From: Cohnella panacarvi Gsoil 349
GTDB lineage: Bacteria; Bacillota; Bacilli; Paenibacillales; Paenibacillaceae
Direction: 5' to 3'
NCBI RefSeq assembly: GCF_000515335.1
Contig: NZ_KI911563.1
Span: forward strand, 325,735-389,734
DNA length: 64,000 nucleotides
Shown: positions 8,553 to 16,526 of the stretch, piece after piece
Layout: every line of letters begins with the position of its first letter
How positions within the stretch are numbered: position 1 is the first letter of the stretch
The notes under the pieces: generated by a model
The model's input: only the letters and a program-made list of their open reading frames with translations
What the model was told of the DNA's origin: nothing
Database searches by the model: none
Position numbers and translations under genes: made by a program

Positions 8553-9512
8553 TTGGCTGCGATCAAAGCGGTGAACTGGAATAAGCAGGAAGACGATTTC
8601 ACGAAGACGTTCTGGGACCAGAACATCATGCAGTTCTGGACGGACGACGAAATTCCGCTATCCGACGATAAGATGGCCTGGATGAACCTCTCCGAGGCGC
8701 AGCGGGAGCTATACATGAAAGTGCTGGGCGGATTGACGCTGCTCGATACGATTCAAGGCGGCGTAGGCATGCCCCGGATTCTCGAGCATGTCGACGGCTT
8801 ACAGCGCAAAGCGGTGCTCGGCTTTATGGCGATGATGGAGCAAATCCACGCGAAGTCGTACAGCAGCATCTTCACGACGGTATCGACGACCGAGGAGATC
8901 GACGCGGTATTCCGCTGGGTCGAGAACAATCCGTATTTGCAGACGAAGGCGGAGACGATCTCGGCTTACTATAAGACGATCGACTCGAAGAAGAGCCTCT
9001 ACTTGGCGATGGCCGCTTCGGTATTGCTCGAAAGCTATTTGTTCTATAGCGGGTTCTTCTATCCGCTGTACTTAGCCGGCCAAGGGAAAATGACGAGCAG
9101 CGGCGAGATCATCGACCTTATCCTTCGCGACGAGAGCATTCACGGCCTGTACGTCGGCGTATTGGCGCAGGAAGTGTACGCCGAGCTGAGCGCCGACGAG
9201 CAGGACGAAGCGTACGAGACGTTCCAGGGTCTGCTGCAGTTCCTTCACGAGAACGAAGAGAGATACGCGGAGCAGTTGTACGCCGACCTCGGTCTAGCCG
9301 AAGAGGTGAAGAAGTTCATGCGCTACAACGCGAACAAGGCGCTTATGAATCTCGGTCTCGAGCCGGCGTTCCCGGAGGAAGAGATCAACCCGATCGTCTT
9401 GAACGGCCTGAGCACGAAGACGAAGCAGCACGATTTCTTCTCGAAGAAGGGCAACGGATACATCCGCACGCTGAACGTAGAGCCGCTGACCGACGAGGAT
9501 TTCGTATTCTAA
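8553..9512 (+). CDS. nrdF: Class Ib ribonucleoside-diphosphate reductase beta subunit
   Basis: A 319-residue radical-harbouring subunit. The metal ligands of the R2 fold are visible in [14 protein letters not shown] (Glu and His) and [19 protein letters not shown] (Glu and His), with the radical-tyrosine region next to the first motif. It starts at TTG 8553, 8 nt after GGGAAGGGG, 33 nt downstream of nrdE. Its stop lies against a duplicated piece of fumC, and no clear terminator separates the two convergent genes. Confidence 0.95.
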   Translation: MAAIKAVNWNKQEDDFTKTFWDQNIMQFWTDDEIPLSDDKMAWMNLSEAQRELYMKVLGGLTLLDTIQGGVGMPRILEHVDGLQRKAVLGFMAMMEQIHAKSYSSIFTTVSTTEEIDAVFRWVENNPYLQTKAETISAYYKTIDSKKSLYLAMAASVLLESYLFYSGFFYPLYLAGQGKMTSSGEIIDLILRDESIHGLYVGVLAQEVYAELSADEQDEAYETFQGLLQFLHENEERYAEQLYADLGLAEEVKKFMRYNANKALMNLGLEPAFPEEEINPIVLNGLSTKTKQHDFFSKKGNGYIRTLNVEPLTDEDFVF

Positions 9513-9567
9513 GTTATTCCTTCGGATGGATCATAAGCTCTGGCCGGACGACATCGTCGAACTGCGC
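9513..9567. repeat. Duplicated copy of the fumC 3' end (55 bp, copy 1)
   Basis: These 55 bp are identical to 9594-9648, which encodes the last 17 codons of fumC and its stop. A 26-bp spacer separates the copies, so the offset is 81 bp. The sequence starts directly after the nrdF stop codon. Confidence 0.95.
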
Positions 9568-9593
9568 GGTGGAGCGTATAGCTCGAAGGATTC

Positions 9594-9648
9594 GTTATTC
9601 CTTCGGATGGATCATAAGCTCTGGCCGGACGACATCGTCGAACTGCGC
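9594..9648. repeat. fumC 3' end, second copy of the 55-bp direct repeat
   Basis: Identical to 9513-9567. This copy is inside the coding sequence and carries the functional fumC stop codon (9595-9597 on the minus strand). Confidence 0.95.
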
Positions 9649-10983
9649 TTCAGTCAACAAGCCGCTCTGTAGAGCGGCTTGTTTTAGCGTTAAGCCGTTC
9701 TTGTGGGCGGTCTTCGCGATCATGGCGGCATTCTCGTAGCCGATCAGCGGGTTCAGAGCGGTCACGAGCATAAGCGAACGGTCCAGATGGTCTTGGATGA
9801 CCGAGGCGTTCGCTTCGATCCCGACCGCGCAGTTGTCGTTGAACGATATCATTGCATCGGAGAGCAATCGCGCCGACTGAAGGAAAGCGTGTATAATCAC
9901 CGGCTTGAACACGTTCAGCTCGAAGTTTCCTTGGCTAGCGGCGAAGCCGATCGTGACATCGTTGCCGAGCACTTGAGCGACGACCATCGTTAGCGCCTCC
10001 GACTGAGTCGGATTGACTTTGCCCGGCATGATGGAGCTTCCCGGCTCGTTCGCCGGAATCGTCAGTTCGCCGATGCCGCTGCGAGGGCCGCTCGCGAGCC
10101 AGCGAACGTCGTTGGCGATCTTCATCAGGTCGGCCGCAAGCGCTTTGAACGCACCGTGTACGTAAACGATCTCGTCATGGCTCGTGAGCCCGTGGAATTT
10201 GTTCGTTGCCGTGACGAACGGATGGCAGGTCAGCGCGGCGACCGTCTCGGCGACCTTCTGGCCGAACAGCGGATGCGCGTTGATGCCCGTACCGACGGCC
10301 GTGCCGCCTACGGCGAGTTCCAGCAGGCTCTTCGAGCTTTGCGCGATCATATGCTCGCTTTTCTCCAGCATGCGCACCCAGCCGCTGATCTCTTGGCCGA
10401 GCGTAAGCGGCGTCGCGTCCTGGAGGTGCGTCCGTCCGATCTTGATAATGTCGGCGAATTGCTTGCTCTTCTCGGTTAAGGTCGCATGGAGCTTCCAAAT
10501 CGCGGGCAGCACCTGCTTGACGACCGCATCGTAAGCCGCGATATGCATCGCCGTCGGGAAAGTGTCGTTCGAGCTTTGAGACTTATTGACGTCGTCGTTC
10601 GGATGGATGCGCTCGCTGCTGCCTTGCTTCGCCAGTTGCTCGTTCGCGAGGTTCGCGATGACTTCGTTCACGTTCATGTTCGTCTGCGTTCCGCTGCCGG
10701 TCTGCCATACGGCGAGCGGGAAGTGCTCGTTCATCCCGCCTGCGATGATTCGGTCGGCCGCGGCGACGATCGCTTGCGATTTCTGTTCGCTGAGCTTGCC
10801 GAGCTGCGCGTTGACGATGGCGGCGCTTTTCTTCAAGACGGCAAAGTCGGAGATGAGCGCAGGGGACATTTTCTCCGTGCCGATCTTGAAGTTCTCGAGA
10901 CTTCGCTGCGTTTGCGCGCCCCAGCGCTTGTCCGCGGGGACACGTATTTCGCCTAGCGTATCTTTTTCCACACGAAATTCCAT
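9595..10983 (-). CDS. fumC: Class II fumarate hydratase
   Basis: A 462-residue TCA-cycle enzyme that interconverts fumarate and L-malate in the cytosol as a homotetramer. The superfamily signature [20 protein letters not shown] is intact, as are [39 protein letters not shown] and [17 protein letters not shown]. The length is typical of FumC. The gene is convergent with nrdF, and its last 54 bp are repeated between the two genes. The ATG at 10983 is preceded by GAGGTGCTCTG. Confidence 0.97.
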   Translation of the reverse strand: MEFRVEKDTLGEIRVPADKRWGAQTQRSLENFKIGTEKMSPALISDFAVLKKSAAIVNAQLGKLSEQKSQAIVAAADRIIAGGMNEHFPLAVWQTGSGTQTNMNVNEVIANLANEQLAKQGSSERIHPNDDVNKSQSSNDTFPTAMHIAAYDAVVKQVLPAIWKLHATLTEKSKQFADIIKIGRTHLQDATPLTLGQEISGWVRMLEKSEHMIAQSSKSLLELAVGGTAVGTGINAHPLFGQKVAETVAALTCHPFVTATNKFHGLTSHDEIVYVHGAFKALAADLMKIANDVRWLASGPRSGIGELTIPANEPGSSIMPGKVNPTQSEALTMVVAQVLGNDVTIGFAASQGNFELNVFKPVIIHAFLQSARLLSDAMISFNDNCAVGIEANASVIQDHLDRSLMLVTALNPLIGYENAAMIAKTAHKNGLTLKQAALQSGLLTEAQFDDVVRPELMIHPKE

Positions 10984-11040
10984 CAGAGCACCTCGTTATT
11001 CGGATCATTCGGTAGTCTATTGTATTTCCTCGCCCGCGCG

Positions 11041-11385
11041 TTAACGCGAGGTTTCTTCGAATTCGACCGCCAATATTTTCTCGGTCGCCGTCTCGAACCG
11101 AATCGTAACGAACACGCCGAACTCCCGGTTGTCGCCCCGAAGCCATAGCTTGAACTTCTCTTCCGCTATACCGGAAGAGAGCTGTCTTCGGCCGATATGC
11201 TGATAATCCACGATCGGCAGGCGATAACGTTCGGCTGTTCGCTGCATCGCGATTCGACCCCATTCGGCGTACTCGGGCTGCGCGGAGGCAGGCAGCGGAT
11301 GAATGTCGATGGACTCGACCGCTCCCAATGATAAACCTAGCGCAAGTATGACGTCACGCATACACGATAACAATCGGAACACCAT
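11041..11385 (-). CDS. DUF3889-type secreted protein (YqzG/YhdC-like)
   Basis: About 114 residues: a hydrophobic signal-like N-terminus (RDVILALGLSLGAVESI) followed by the compact domain PEYAEWGRIAMQRTAERY, DYQHIGRRQLSSGIAEEKFKLW (in parts) and VFVTIRFETATEKI with a terminal VEFEETSR. This pattern matches small Bacillus secreted proteins of the DUF3889 group, whose role is unknown. The start is uncertain: the ATG at 11385 has AGGAAGG directly against it, while the ATG at 11361 has no clear site and the frame is open back to 11466. Confidence 0.7.
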   Translation of the reverse strand: MVFRLLSCMRDVILALGLSLGAVESIDIHPLPASAQPEYAEWGRIAMQRTAERYRLPIVDYQHIGRRQLSSGIAEEKFKLWLRGDNREFGVFVTIRFETATEKILAVEFEETSR

Positions 11386-11531
11386 CCTTCCTATGGGCGG
11401 AATCATAGCTACGATTTCCAGTATCGTCCTTCTCGATGCAGCCTTATTCGCTCTTGCGGTGAGCAACCTTTCTCGTCCTGCGTTCGTTTGGAAAGTATGA
11501 AGATAACGAACGTCAAGAAGGAGCGTTGCGA

Positions 11532-12359
11532 ATGCTAAGAGAGAAGCGTAAGCATACGCTTTGGATCGCCTTGCTGGCGATGCTCGCGATCGCGGTCGGC
11601 GGATGCGGCCATTCCGGTCTGTCGCGTAAAAATATCAACCAGCCGGAGAGAGACCGGTTATCGCAGGAGCTGTCGCTACATCGGGAGATCTTCGCCGAAC
11701 GCGGCGTACAGTTGAAGTCTTCCTACTCGACGAACGAGAGAATCGTGATCGAAGTTCGCAAATCTAAGGCGCCCTGGGAAGCATTAAGCACTGAGGAGAC
11801 TGAACGGCTTAAGCAGGATTTGTACGAAATCGCCGGTTATACGTTCGATCTTCGGATCGATTCGTTCGTCATGCCGAAGCAAGCCGACATTACCGGCACG
11901 ATTACTGCGCTAGACGGGAATCGCGTGCTCGTCGTCGGAGAGGCGAAGGCGGGAAGCAACTCGAGCGCAACGTGGGTCCGATTCCCGTCCGGGCTGGCCG
12001 AAGAGCTGAGAATCGGCTATCAGATCAACGCATGGAGCGATGGCATGTTCGAGGAAAGCTATCCGGTTCAGACGAGCGGCTTGCAGCTTCAAGTCGTCGA
12101 ATTCGAGGCCGGGAAAGGGGAGCACGAAGGGACAATTACCGATTTGTCTCTCGATGATACTGATGTAGCTCAAAGATATATCGAAGTCGATCAGAGGAAG
12201 TACCGCTTGCTGCCATATACGAAATATAAGGCGAACGGAGAAACGGGTGCGCAAGAAAATTTGAACATAGGCGACAACGTGCAGGTGTGGACGCTTGGAT
12301 ACGAGATCGTGCCGGAAGAGAAGTTCGCTTCGCAAATCAACGTGTTATCCTCGCCATAA
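11532..12359 (+). CDS. Putative lipoprotein with DUF3221-like domain
   Basis: A 275-residue protein with a lipoprotein signal (LAMLAIAVGGCGHSG). An N-terminal alpha/beta region (about 30-115) is followed by two short beta-barrel-like repeats. The first (ITGTITALDGNRVLVVGEA ... GYQINAWSDGMFEESYPVQT) resembles DUF3221 of YobA-type lipoproteins, and the second (GTITDLSLDDTDVAQRYIEV ... GDNVQVWTLGYEIV) looks like a diverged copy. The ATG at 11532 is chosen because AAGGAG stands 8 nt upstream; the TTG at 11526 is too close. Function unknown. Confidence 0.65.
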   Translation: MLREKRKHTLWIALLAMLAIAVGGCGHSGLSRKNINQPERDRLSQELSLHREIFAERGVQLKSSYSTNERIVIEVRKSKAPWEALSTEETERLKQDLYEIAGYTFDLRIDSFVMPKQADITGTITALDGNRVLVVGEAKAGSNSSATWVRFPSGLAEELRIGYQINAWSDGMFEESYPVQTSGLQLQVVEFEAGKGEHEGTITDLSLDDTDVAQRYIEVDQRKYRLLPYTKYKANGETGAQENLNIGDNVQVWTLGYEIVPEEKFASQINVLSSP

Positions 12360-12464
12360 TGTACAAAGGGGTTGTCCAGGACGTGCGCCGAAGTAACGTT
12401 GTGTGGCAACGTTAACCGCTATCGCCACACGTAATCTGTTGAAGAAAACGGCAATAGACTACAA

Positions 12465-12513
12465 CAAAATGAGGATGGCGCAGAAATAACCTCTGCTCCA
12501 TTCTCATTTTTTG
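12465..12513 (+). terminator. Terminator after the DUF3221-like lipoprotein
   Basis: AAAATGAGGATGG pairs with CCATTCTCATTTT, with an inner GCAGA/TCTGC helix, followed by T. The A-rich 5' side means it may also serve the minus-strand operon ending at 12536. Confidence 0.75.
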
Positions 12514-12535
12514 TTTGGGACAGCCTCGGTAGCAT

Positions 12536-12877
12536 TTAGGAAAGACCGGTAATGGCATCGATCCGGGCCTGCATTTCGGTGCGTAAAAAAGCTTGTGCCT
12601 CCTCGTCTCCGGTTAAAGAGAGCGTGATCGGTTCCTCTTCATGGCGCGCGGTGACGCCGAAAGTTAAAAACGGACAGCAGCGCCTCTCCATGCTCACCCA
12701 TTCATAGACAAGCCGCAGCGTTTCCGCGTCCCCGGGATATTGAAATCGGTAACCGTTCTCCAGCTCCGTGATTGCGAATCTTCTTGACGATAATCGTTCC
12801 CAAATACTTGCGTACGTCTCGCGTTCATCTTTCGTAAAAGCCGTATGACAACAAGCGACGGGGATGTCTTTAACCAC
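12536..12877 (-). CDS. Cys-containing small protein of a metal-resistance operon
   Basis: A 113-residue cytoplasmic protein. Residues VACCHTAFTKDERETY near the N-terminus and MERRCCPFLTFGV near residue 70 carry two Cys pairs that could bind a soft metal. The middle (ELENGYRFQYPGDAETLRLVYEW) and the end (ITLSLTGDEEAQAFLRTEM) are typical of a small family seen beside mer-type genes, which to my knowledge has no established function. It starts with GTG one base after the stop of the membrane protein gene, with AAGGAG inside that gene's end. The promoter is the MerR-type one at 13162-13192. Confidence 0.6.
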   Translation of the reverse strand: MVKDIPVACCHTAFTKDERETYASIWERLSSRRFAITELENGYRFQYPGDAETLRLVYEWVSMERRCCPFLTFGVTARHEEEPITLSLTGDEEAQAFLRTEMQARIDAITGLS

Positions 12878-12878
12878 G

Positions 12879-13130
12879 TTATACTCCTTCCGATCGGCAG
12901 GACTGGCAACCGCATCCAGTCGTCATGCAAGACGAGCCGCTTGATTTGCGTCTTTGATAGAAGACGACGCCGGCAATGACCATGATCAGCGCAAGAGCCG
13001 ACAACACGAACGGATTCAGGAAGTATGAGGTGATTCCTAGCGCAGCCAATCCTCCGAGCAGCGGCAAGGCGCAACATAAGGCACATGCGCCGATAACTCC
13101 AAGTCCCGCAAGTAATCCTTTTCTTTTCAT
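12879..13130 (-). CDS. Small Cys-rich membrane protein, Mer-transporter-like
   Basis: An 83-residue protein with two predicted membrane helices (about 5-30 and 38-57). The first contains ACALCCALPLLGG, a vicinal Cys pair placed as in MerT/MerF mercury uptake proteins. The tail SSCMTTGCGCQSC is a probable soft-metal site on one face of the membrane. It is the first gene of the MerR-controlled minus-strand operon. Mercury transport is inferred from layout; arsenic, copper or zinc are possible. No merA reductase is nearby. Confidence 0.6.
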   Translation of the reverse strand: MKRKGLLAGLGVIGACALCCALPLLGGLAALGITSYFLNPFVLSALALIMVIAGVVFYQRRKSSGSSCMTTGCGCQSCRSEGV

Positions 13131-13161
13131 TTACATCACCTTTCTAATGGAGTATATTTCA

Positions 13162-13192
13162 AGCATAAAACTTAAAGCTAACTTGAAGTCAA
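13162..13192 (-). promoter_or_regulatory. MerR-type promoter and operator (19-bp spacer)
   Basis: On the minus strand, TTGACT (13187-13192) and TATGCT (13162-13167) are separated by 19 bp. That over-long spacing is characteristic of MerR-activated promoters. The spacer contains a dyad (13170-13189; ACTT.AAG.TA.CTT.AAGT, 16 of 20 positions symmetric) placed where MerR-family dimers bind. It drives the two Cys-protein genes and is divergent from merR-like 13207. Confidence 0.8.
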
Positions 13193-13206
13193 GGGGGCTG
13201 TATCCT

Positions 13207-13602
13207 ATGGGCGAGATTAGCATCGGTCAGCTTGCGGCAAGGGCGGAGGTCAATGCGTCGACGCTGCGTTACTATGAATCCGTCGGCTTGCTGCCCGCAC
13301 CCGCGCGCATCAACGGTCAACGCCGTTACGAGGAAAGCCTGCTAGACCGCATCAACTTTATTAAGATCGCGCAGCAGACGGGATTCAGCATTCAAGAGAT
13401 CGCCATTCTGCTCGAAGGCTTCGAGTCGGGCGAATCGCTGTCGGAGCGTTGGGAACAGATGGCCAAGCAGAAACGCACAGAGCTCGAAGAACGGAAACGA
13501 AAGTTGAATTCGATGATTCAGATTCTTGACAGCGGTCTGAGCTGCAAATGCCTGACCTGGTCGGAGTGCTTAGACAAAATAGAATCTAACGGATCTTGCT
13601 AA
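13207..13602 (+). CDS. MerR-family metal-responsive regulator
   Basis: A 131-residue regulator. The winged helix-turn-helix reads [40 protein letters not shown], followed by the dimerisation helix and a Cys-bearing C-terminus ([12 protein letters not shown] and a terminal Cys) suited to thiophilic metal. The ATG at 13207 is used because the longer open frame to 12976 would run through the divergent promoter. It probably represses and activates the 13162-13192 promoter and is followed by the YnfA-like gene after 10 nt. Confidence 0.85.
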   Translation: MGEISIGQLAARAEVNASTLRYYESVGLLPAPARINGQRRYEESLLDRINFIKIAQQTGFSIQEIAILLEGFESGESLSERWEQMAKQKRTELEERKRKLNSMIQILDSGLSCKCLTWSECLDKIESNGSC

Positions 13603-13612
13603 GGAGACCGCT

Positions 13613-13942
13613 ATGATAACGGCGATCATTATTTTCGTTCTGGCCGGACTCGCGGAGATCGGCGGGGGATATTTGGTTTGGTTATGGCTAAGAGAATCTA
13701 GACCGCTGTGGTACGGAGCTCTCGGAGGCTTGATTCTGATCGTGTACGGAATCATTCCGACGCTTCAGAGCTTCCCGTCGTTCGGTAGAGTGTATGCGGC
13801 GTATGGCGGCGTTTTCGTCGTGTTGGCGGTGCTATGGGGATGGGCGGTTGATCGAAAGACGCCCGATCTGTACGACTGGGTTGGCGCCGCGATCTGCATC
13901 GTCGGCGTCTGCGTCATGTTATGGGCTCCGCGCGGATCATGA
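13613..13942 (+). CDS. YnfA/UPF0060-family membrane protein
   Basis: A 109-residue inner-membrane protein with four predicted helices and the family patterns [56 protein letters not shown] and [15 protein letters not shown]. The family is related in fold to small multidrug/metabolite transporters; its substrate here is unknown. It follows the MerR gene by 10 nt with AAGGAG before ATG, so it is probably part of the same metal-responsive unit. Confidence 0.88.
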   Translation: MITAIIIFVLAGLAEIGGGYLVWLWLRESRPLWYGALGGLILIVYGIIPTLQSFPSFGRVYAAYGGVFVVLAVLWGWAVDRKTPDLYDWVGAAICIVGVCVMLWAPRGS

Positions 13943-14096
13943 ACGCAACGAACCAGGCAGCTACATATTTTATGCCATTAATAAATTCTCGACTATAAGT
14001 TTACTTTTATAATATTATGTCAACCTAATAGTGGAAAAATCTTTCAATCCCGTTATAATAGGAACATCGCGTTCGTAGTTTCGCGAGTCAAGTCGC

Positions 14097-14714
14097 ATGG
14101 GGGTGCCGGACATTTCGATCGAAGTCGTTTTTCCCGCTAAAGTGTATCACGGAACGTTGGACGTCTACTTGGACGGCTTCCAGACGCAACTGCTCAACTC
14201 GCGCTTCTGGAAGCCGAATCGCGACTTCGGTCAAGGCTTCTACACGACGATCTCGTTCGAACAGGCGAGAATATGGGCGAAAGCGATGCAGGACAAGCTT
14301 AACGCCTGCAATCCGTGCGTGCTCGAAATCATCGTGTCTCCCGAGCTGCTGAAGCGCGAACCGCGCTATCGGATTTTCACGGGCATATCGCTCCATTGGG
14401 CGCAATATATTTATGAACACCGTACGGTGGCGGCTGGCGCGCCGGATCCCTGCAAGGATCATGTGGATATCGTGATCGGCCCGATGGCGGACGCCGACAC
14501 TGGTAAAATCGTGGCAAGTGGAGTAAAATTAAAGAAAGATGCCGACTGGTTTCTGGACAAAATTACGCGGAATCATGCGAACCGAAGATTGGATTCGCTA
14601 AAGCTCGGCAATCAGATTACGTTCTGCACGGAGTCGCTGGCGCCGATGCTGCAATTATCCGGATACGAAGTCTATCAAGGAAGAAGGTGGCGTTATTATG
14701 GCGGGTCGTCCTAA
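14097..14714 (+). CDS. DUF3990-like protein, possible ADP-ribosyltransferase fold
   Basis: A 205-residue protein. Residues about 15-65 (KVYHGTLDVYLDG ... FWKPNRDFGQGFYTTISFEQA) match the DUF3990 pattern, where the H-G-T and G-x-G-F-Y-T-T motifs resemble the NAD-binding H-Y-E type core of ADP-ribosyltransferase-like folds. The section HVDIVIGPMADADTG is also typical of that family. The ATG at 14097 lacks a good ribosome site. It overlaps the next gene by 17 nt. The pair resembles DUF3990/DUF3791 gene couples thought to be toxin-antitoxin-like; that role is an inference. Confidence 0.65.
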   Translation: MGVPDISIEVVFPAKVYHGTLDVYLDGFQTQLLNSRFWKPNRDFGQGFYTTISFEQARIWAKAMQDKLNACNPCVLEIIVSPELLKREPRYRIFTGISLHWAQYIYEHRTVAAGAPDPCKDHVDIVIGPMADADTGKIVASGVKLKKDADWFLDKITRNHANRRLDSLKLGNQITFCTESLAPMLQLSGYEVYQGRRWRYYGGSS

Positions 14715-14955
14715 GCTTAACGCGTACGAGAAGGCGATCGTCGATCAGATGCAGCAGCTATACGGCTATACGGCTGCCGCCGCACGCGACATCCTGGAAG
14801 AATATCGGCCGGTAATCGGATTAATCGGCGGTTACCCGATGGCTGCGGACTACGCCGAATATTTTCATATCGCCAAGCAGGAGCGCCGTACCGGCAAGGA
14901 ATGGGTAAACGCCATTCTGAAGCGCAGGGAAGAGGCGGCAGCGCTCGCACAATAA
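14698..14955 (+). CDS. Small helical partner of the DUF3990 protein
   Basis: An 85-residue, mainly helical soluble protein (NAYEKAIVDQMQQLYGYTAA, ARDILEEYRPVIGLIGGY). The N-terminal half resembles small proteins with a helix-rich body of the DUF3791 kind, and the charged C-terminus ends in an Ala/Gln tail. It starts 17 nt inside the upstream gene, with AAGGAAGAAGG upstream, so the two are made together. As partner of a possible ADP-ribosyltransferase it would be the candidate neutraliser, but nothing in the sequence proves this. Confidence 0.6.
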   Translation: MAGRPKLNAYEKAIVDQMQQLYGYTAAAARDILEEYRPVIGLIGGYPMAADYAEYFHIAKQERRTGKEWVNAILKRREEAAALAQ

Positions 14956-14956
14956 C

Positions 14957-14982
14957 AAAACCACTCTCGCCGAGTGGTTTTT
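14957..14982 (+). terminator. Terminator after the DUF3990 pair
   Basis: ACCACTC pairs with GAGTGGT around TCGCC, followed by five T. The A-run on the other side makes it usable by the convergent xerS gene too. Confidence 0.85.
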
Positions 14983-14996
14983 GCTTTATGAGGCAA

Positions 14997-16085
14997 CTAA
15001 TGCGCGTCGCTTTGTCGCTTGTCGATCGCTTCCGCCATCGTCTTGTCCGTCAGATGCGCGTAGATTTGCGTCGTCTCCGGCGAAGCATGGCCGAGCTGCT
15101 CCTGCGTCTTGTACAAGTCGTTGCTTAAGTAGTAATCCGTGGCGAACGAGTGGCGCAGCTTATGAACCGACAAGTACGGCTTTCCGAATCGCTTCGCGTA
15201 TTTCATGACCATCTCTTGAATGGCGCGCTTCGTCATGCGGGAGCCTTCCTTCTTCCCGTTCGCAAGGGCGAGGAAGAGCGCCTTCTCCCGCTTCGGCGCC
15301 TTGTACCGCGTTTCGCGCTCCTTCATATACAGCTCAAGTTCGGCAATCGCGTCGGTGCGGAAGTAGACGGGCGTCTTGAACGTGTCGTCGTTCTTCCCTT
15401 TGCGGAAGACGTACACGAGCCGCTTTTTGAAGTCGACGTCGTCGACGTTCAGATTCATGAGCTCGGAGACGCGCAGCCCGCTGTTCAGAATGAGGCTTAC
15501 GATGCAGCAATCGCGGACATGGTTCAGTTCATGCGCGTAAATCGCTTGTTTATTCGATGCGACGTCATGGGCGTAATCATGATTAATGTAGTTAATGAAT
15601 TCGATGATTTCTTGCTCCTGCAGCAGTTTTCCTTCTAGCTTGGCCGCCGTGTCCTTCGGTTTCTGCGTGCGTTTGACCGACACTTTAGCCATGACGTTGC
15701 GCTTTAACAGCGGATAAAAGTTCTCGTCCTCGGCAATTTGGCTTAAATAGTGGAACAAGGAGCGGAGGGACGACAGCTTGCGCGAGATCGTCGTCCGCGT
15801 ATTCGCTTGGTCCCGCTTCGTGGCGAGGAACATGCGGAAGTTATCGATGCTGTCCATGTGCAGCCGTTCGAGATCTTCGATCGGAATGGCGCTCATGCGT
15901 TCCGCAGAGGTTAAACCTTCCGCCATGAGCCAGGAGAAGAACTTCTCGTAATCTCTCGCGTATTCGAGCAAGGAAGATGGAGACAGATCGGGCAGCTTGT
16001 AATTCATGAATTTTTCGACGTACCAAGGCAGTAGCGGAATGTGCTTGTCCAGTTCCTCGCGGTCGCGTTTTTTTTGCAGGTTCAT
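14997..16085 (-). CDS. xerS: Tyrosine recombinase, XerS type
   Basis: A 362-residue site-specific recombinase. The N-terminal core-binding domain (about 1-150) is followed by a catalytic domain with the arginine in ILNSGLRVSELMNLNVDD, a beta-hairpin lysine in FRKGKNDDTF, HKLRHSFATDYY and LGHASPETTQIYAH carrying the His-Arg-His-Tyr set. Length and the long N-terminal region fit XerS, which acts alone on a dif site to resolve chromosome dimers. I did not find a convincing dif-like site beside it. It could also be a related integrase, but no phage genes are near. Confidence 0.88.
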   Translation of the reverse strand: MNLQKKRDREELDKHIPLLPWYVEKFMNYKLPDLSPSSLLEYARDYEKFFSWLMAEGLTSAERMSAIPIEDLERLHMDSIDNFRMFLATKRDQANTRTTISRKLSSLRSLFHYLSQIAEDENFYPLLKRNVMAKVSVKRTQKPKDTAAKLEGKLLQEQEIIEFINYINHDYAHDVASNKQAIYAHELNHVRDCCIVSLILNSGLRVSELMNLNVDDVDFKKRLVYVFRKGKNDDTFKTPVYFRTDAIAELELYMKERETRYKAPKREKALFLALANGKKEGSRMTKRAIQEMVMKYAKRFGKPYLSVHKLRHSFATDYYLSNDLYKTQEQLGHASPETTQIYAHLTDKTMAEAIDKRQSDAH

Positions 16086-16145
16086 CGTGTCACCTCACTA
16101 TCAATGTACGAGGACGCTCGTTGTTTTTCAAGAGAGGAGAGCCCT

Positions 16146-16400
16146 ATGAATCAAGTCGGGTTTATCATCGTCGATATCGTCATGATTGCGGTCACATGCG
16201 GTGCGCTGTGGAGACAACGATGGATTCCGTTCGCGCTCTACGCGATCGCCGACGCGCTGTACTTATACGAGATGCTGCGGCACGGCGCGGGTACGGGGTT
16301 GGAGGATCTCTCCGAATTCGCGACATTGATCGTGATCGTCGTGCCCGTCTACCTGGTGGCGACGCTTGTCTGGGCGTTCACTCGCCCGCGCAGGAGGTAA
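16146..16400 (+). CDS. Small membrane protein of unknown function
   Basis: An 84-residue protein with three hydrophobic stretches (about 4-20, 26-41 and 57-76) and a basic C-terminus (TRPRRR). The ATG at 16146 is preceded by GAGAGGAGAG at good spacing, whereas the longer open frame to 16041 overlaps xerS. It is divergent from xerS. No family recognised. Confidence 0.55.
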   Translation: MNQVGFIIVDIVMIAVTCGALWRQRWIPFALYAIADALYLYEMLRHGAGTGLEDLSEFATLIVIVVPVYLVATLVWAFTRPRRR

Positions 16401-16526
16401 GCGTAGTGCGCTTCGATCAACTTAATCGACCTTGTGTCTATTGTAACATAAGGTCACGATCGGATTGCGCGGATTGCGGATACATAGGAAATAAGGATTG
16501 GATAGCTTCAGGGGGAGTGTATAAAG

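Noticed and set aside
14997..16145. dif-like site beside xerS
   Set aside because: No 28-31 bp near-palindrome with an asymmetric spacer was recognisable near the gene.
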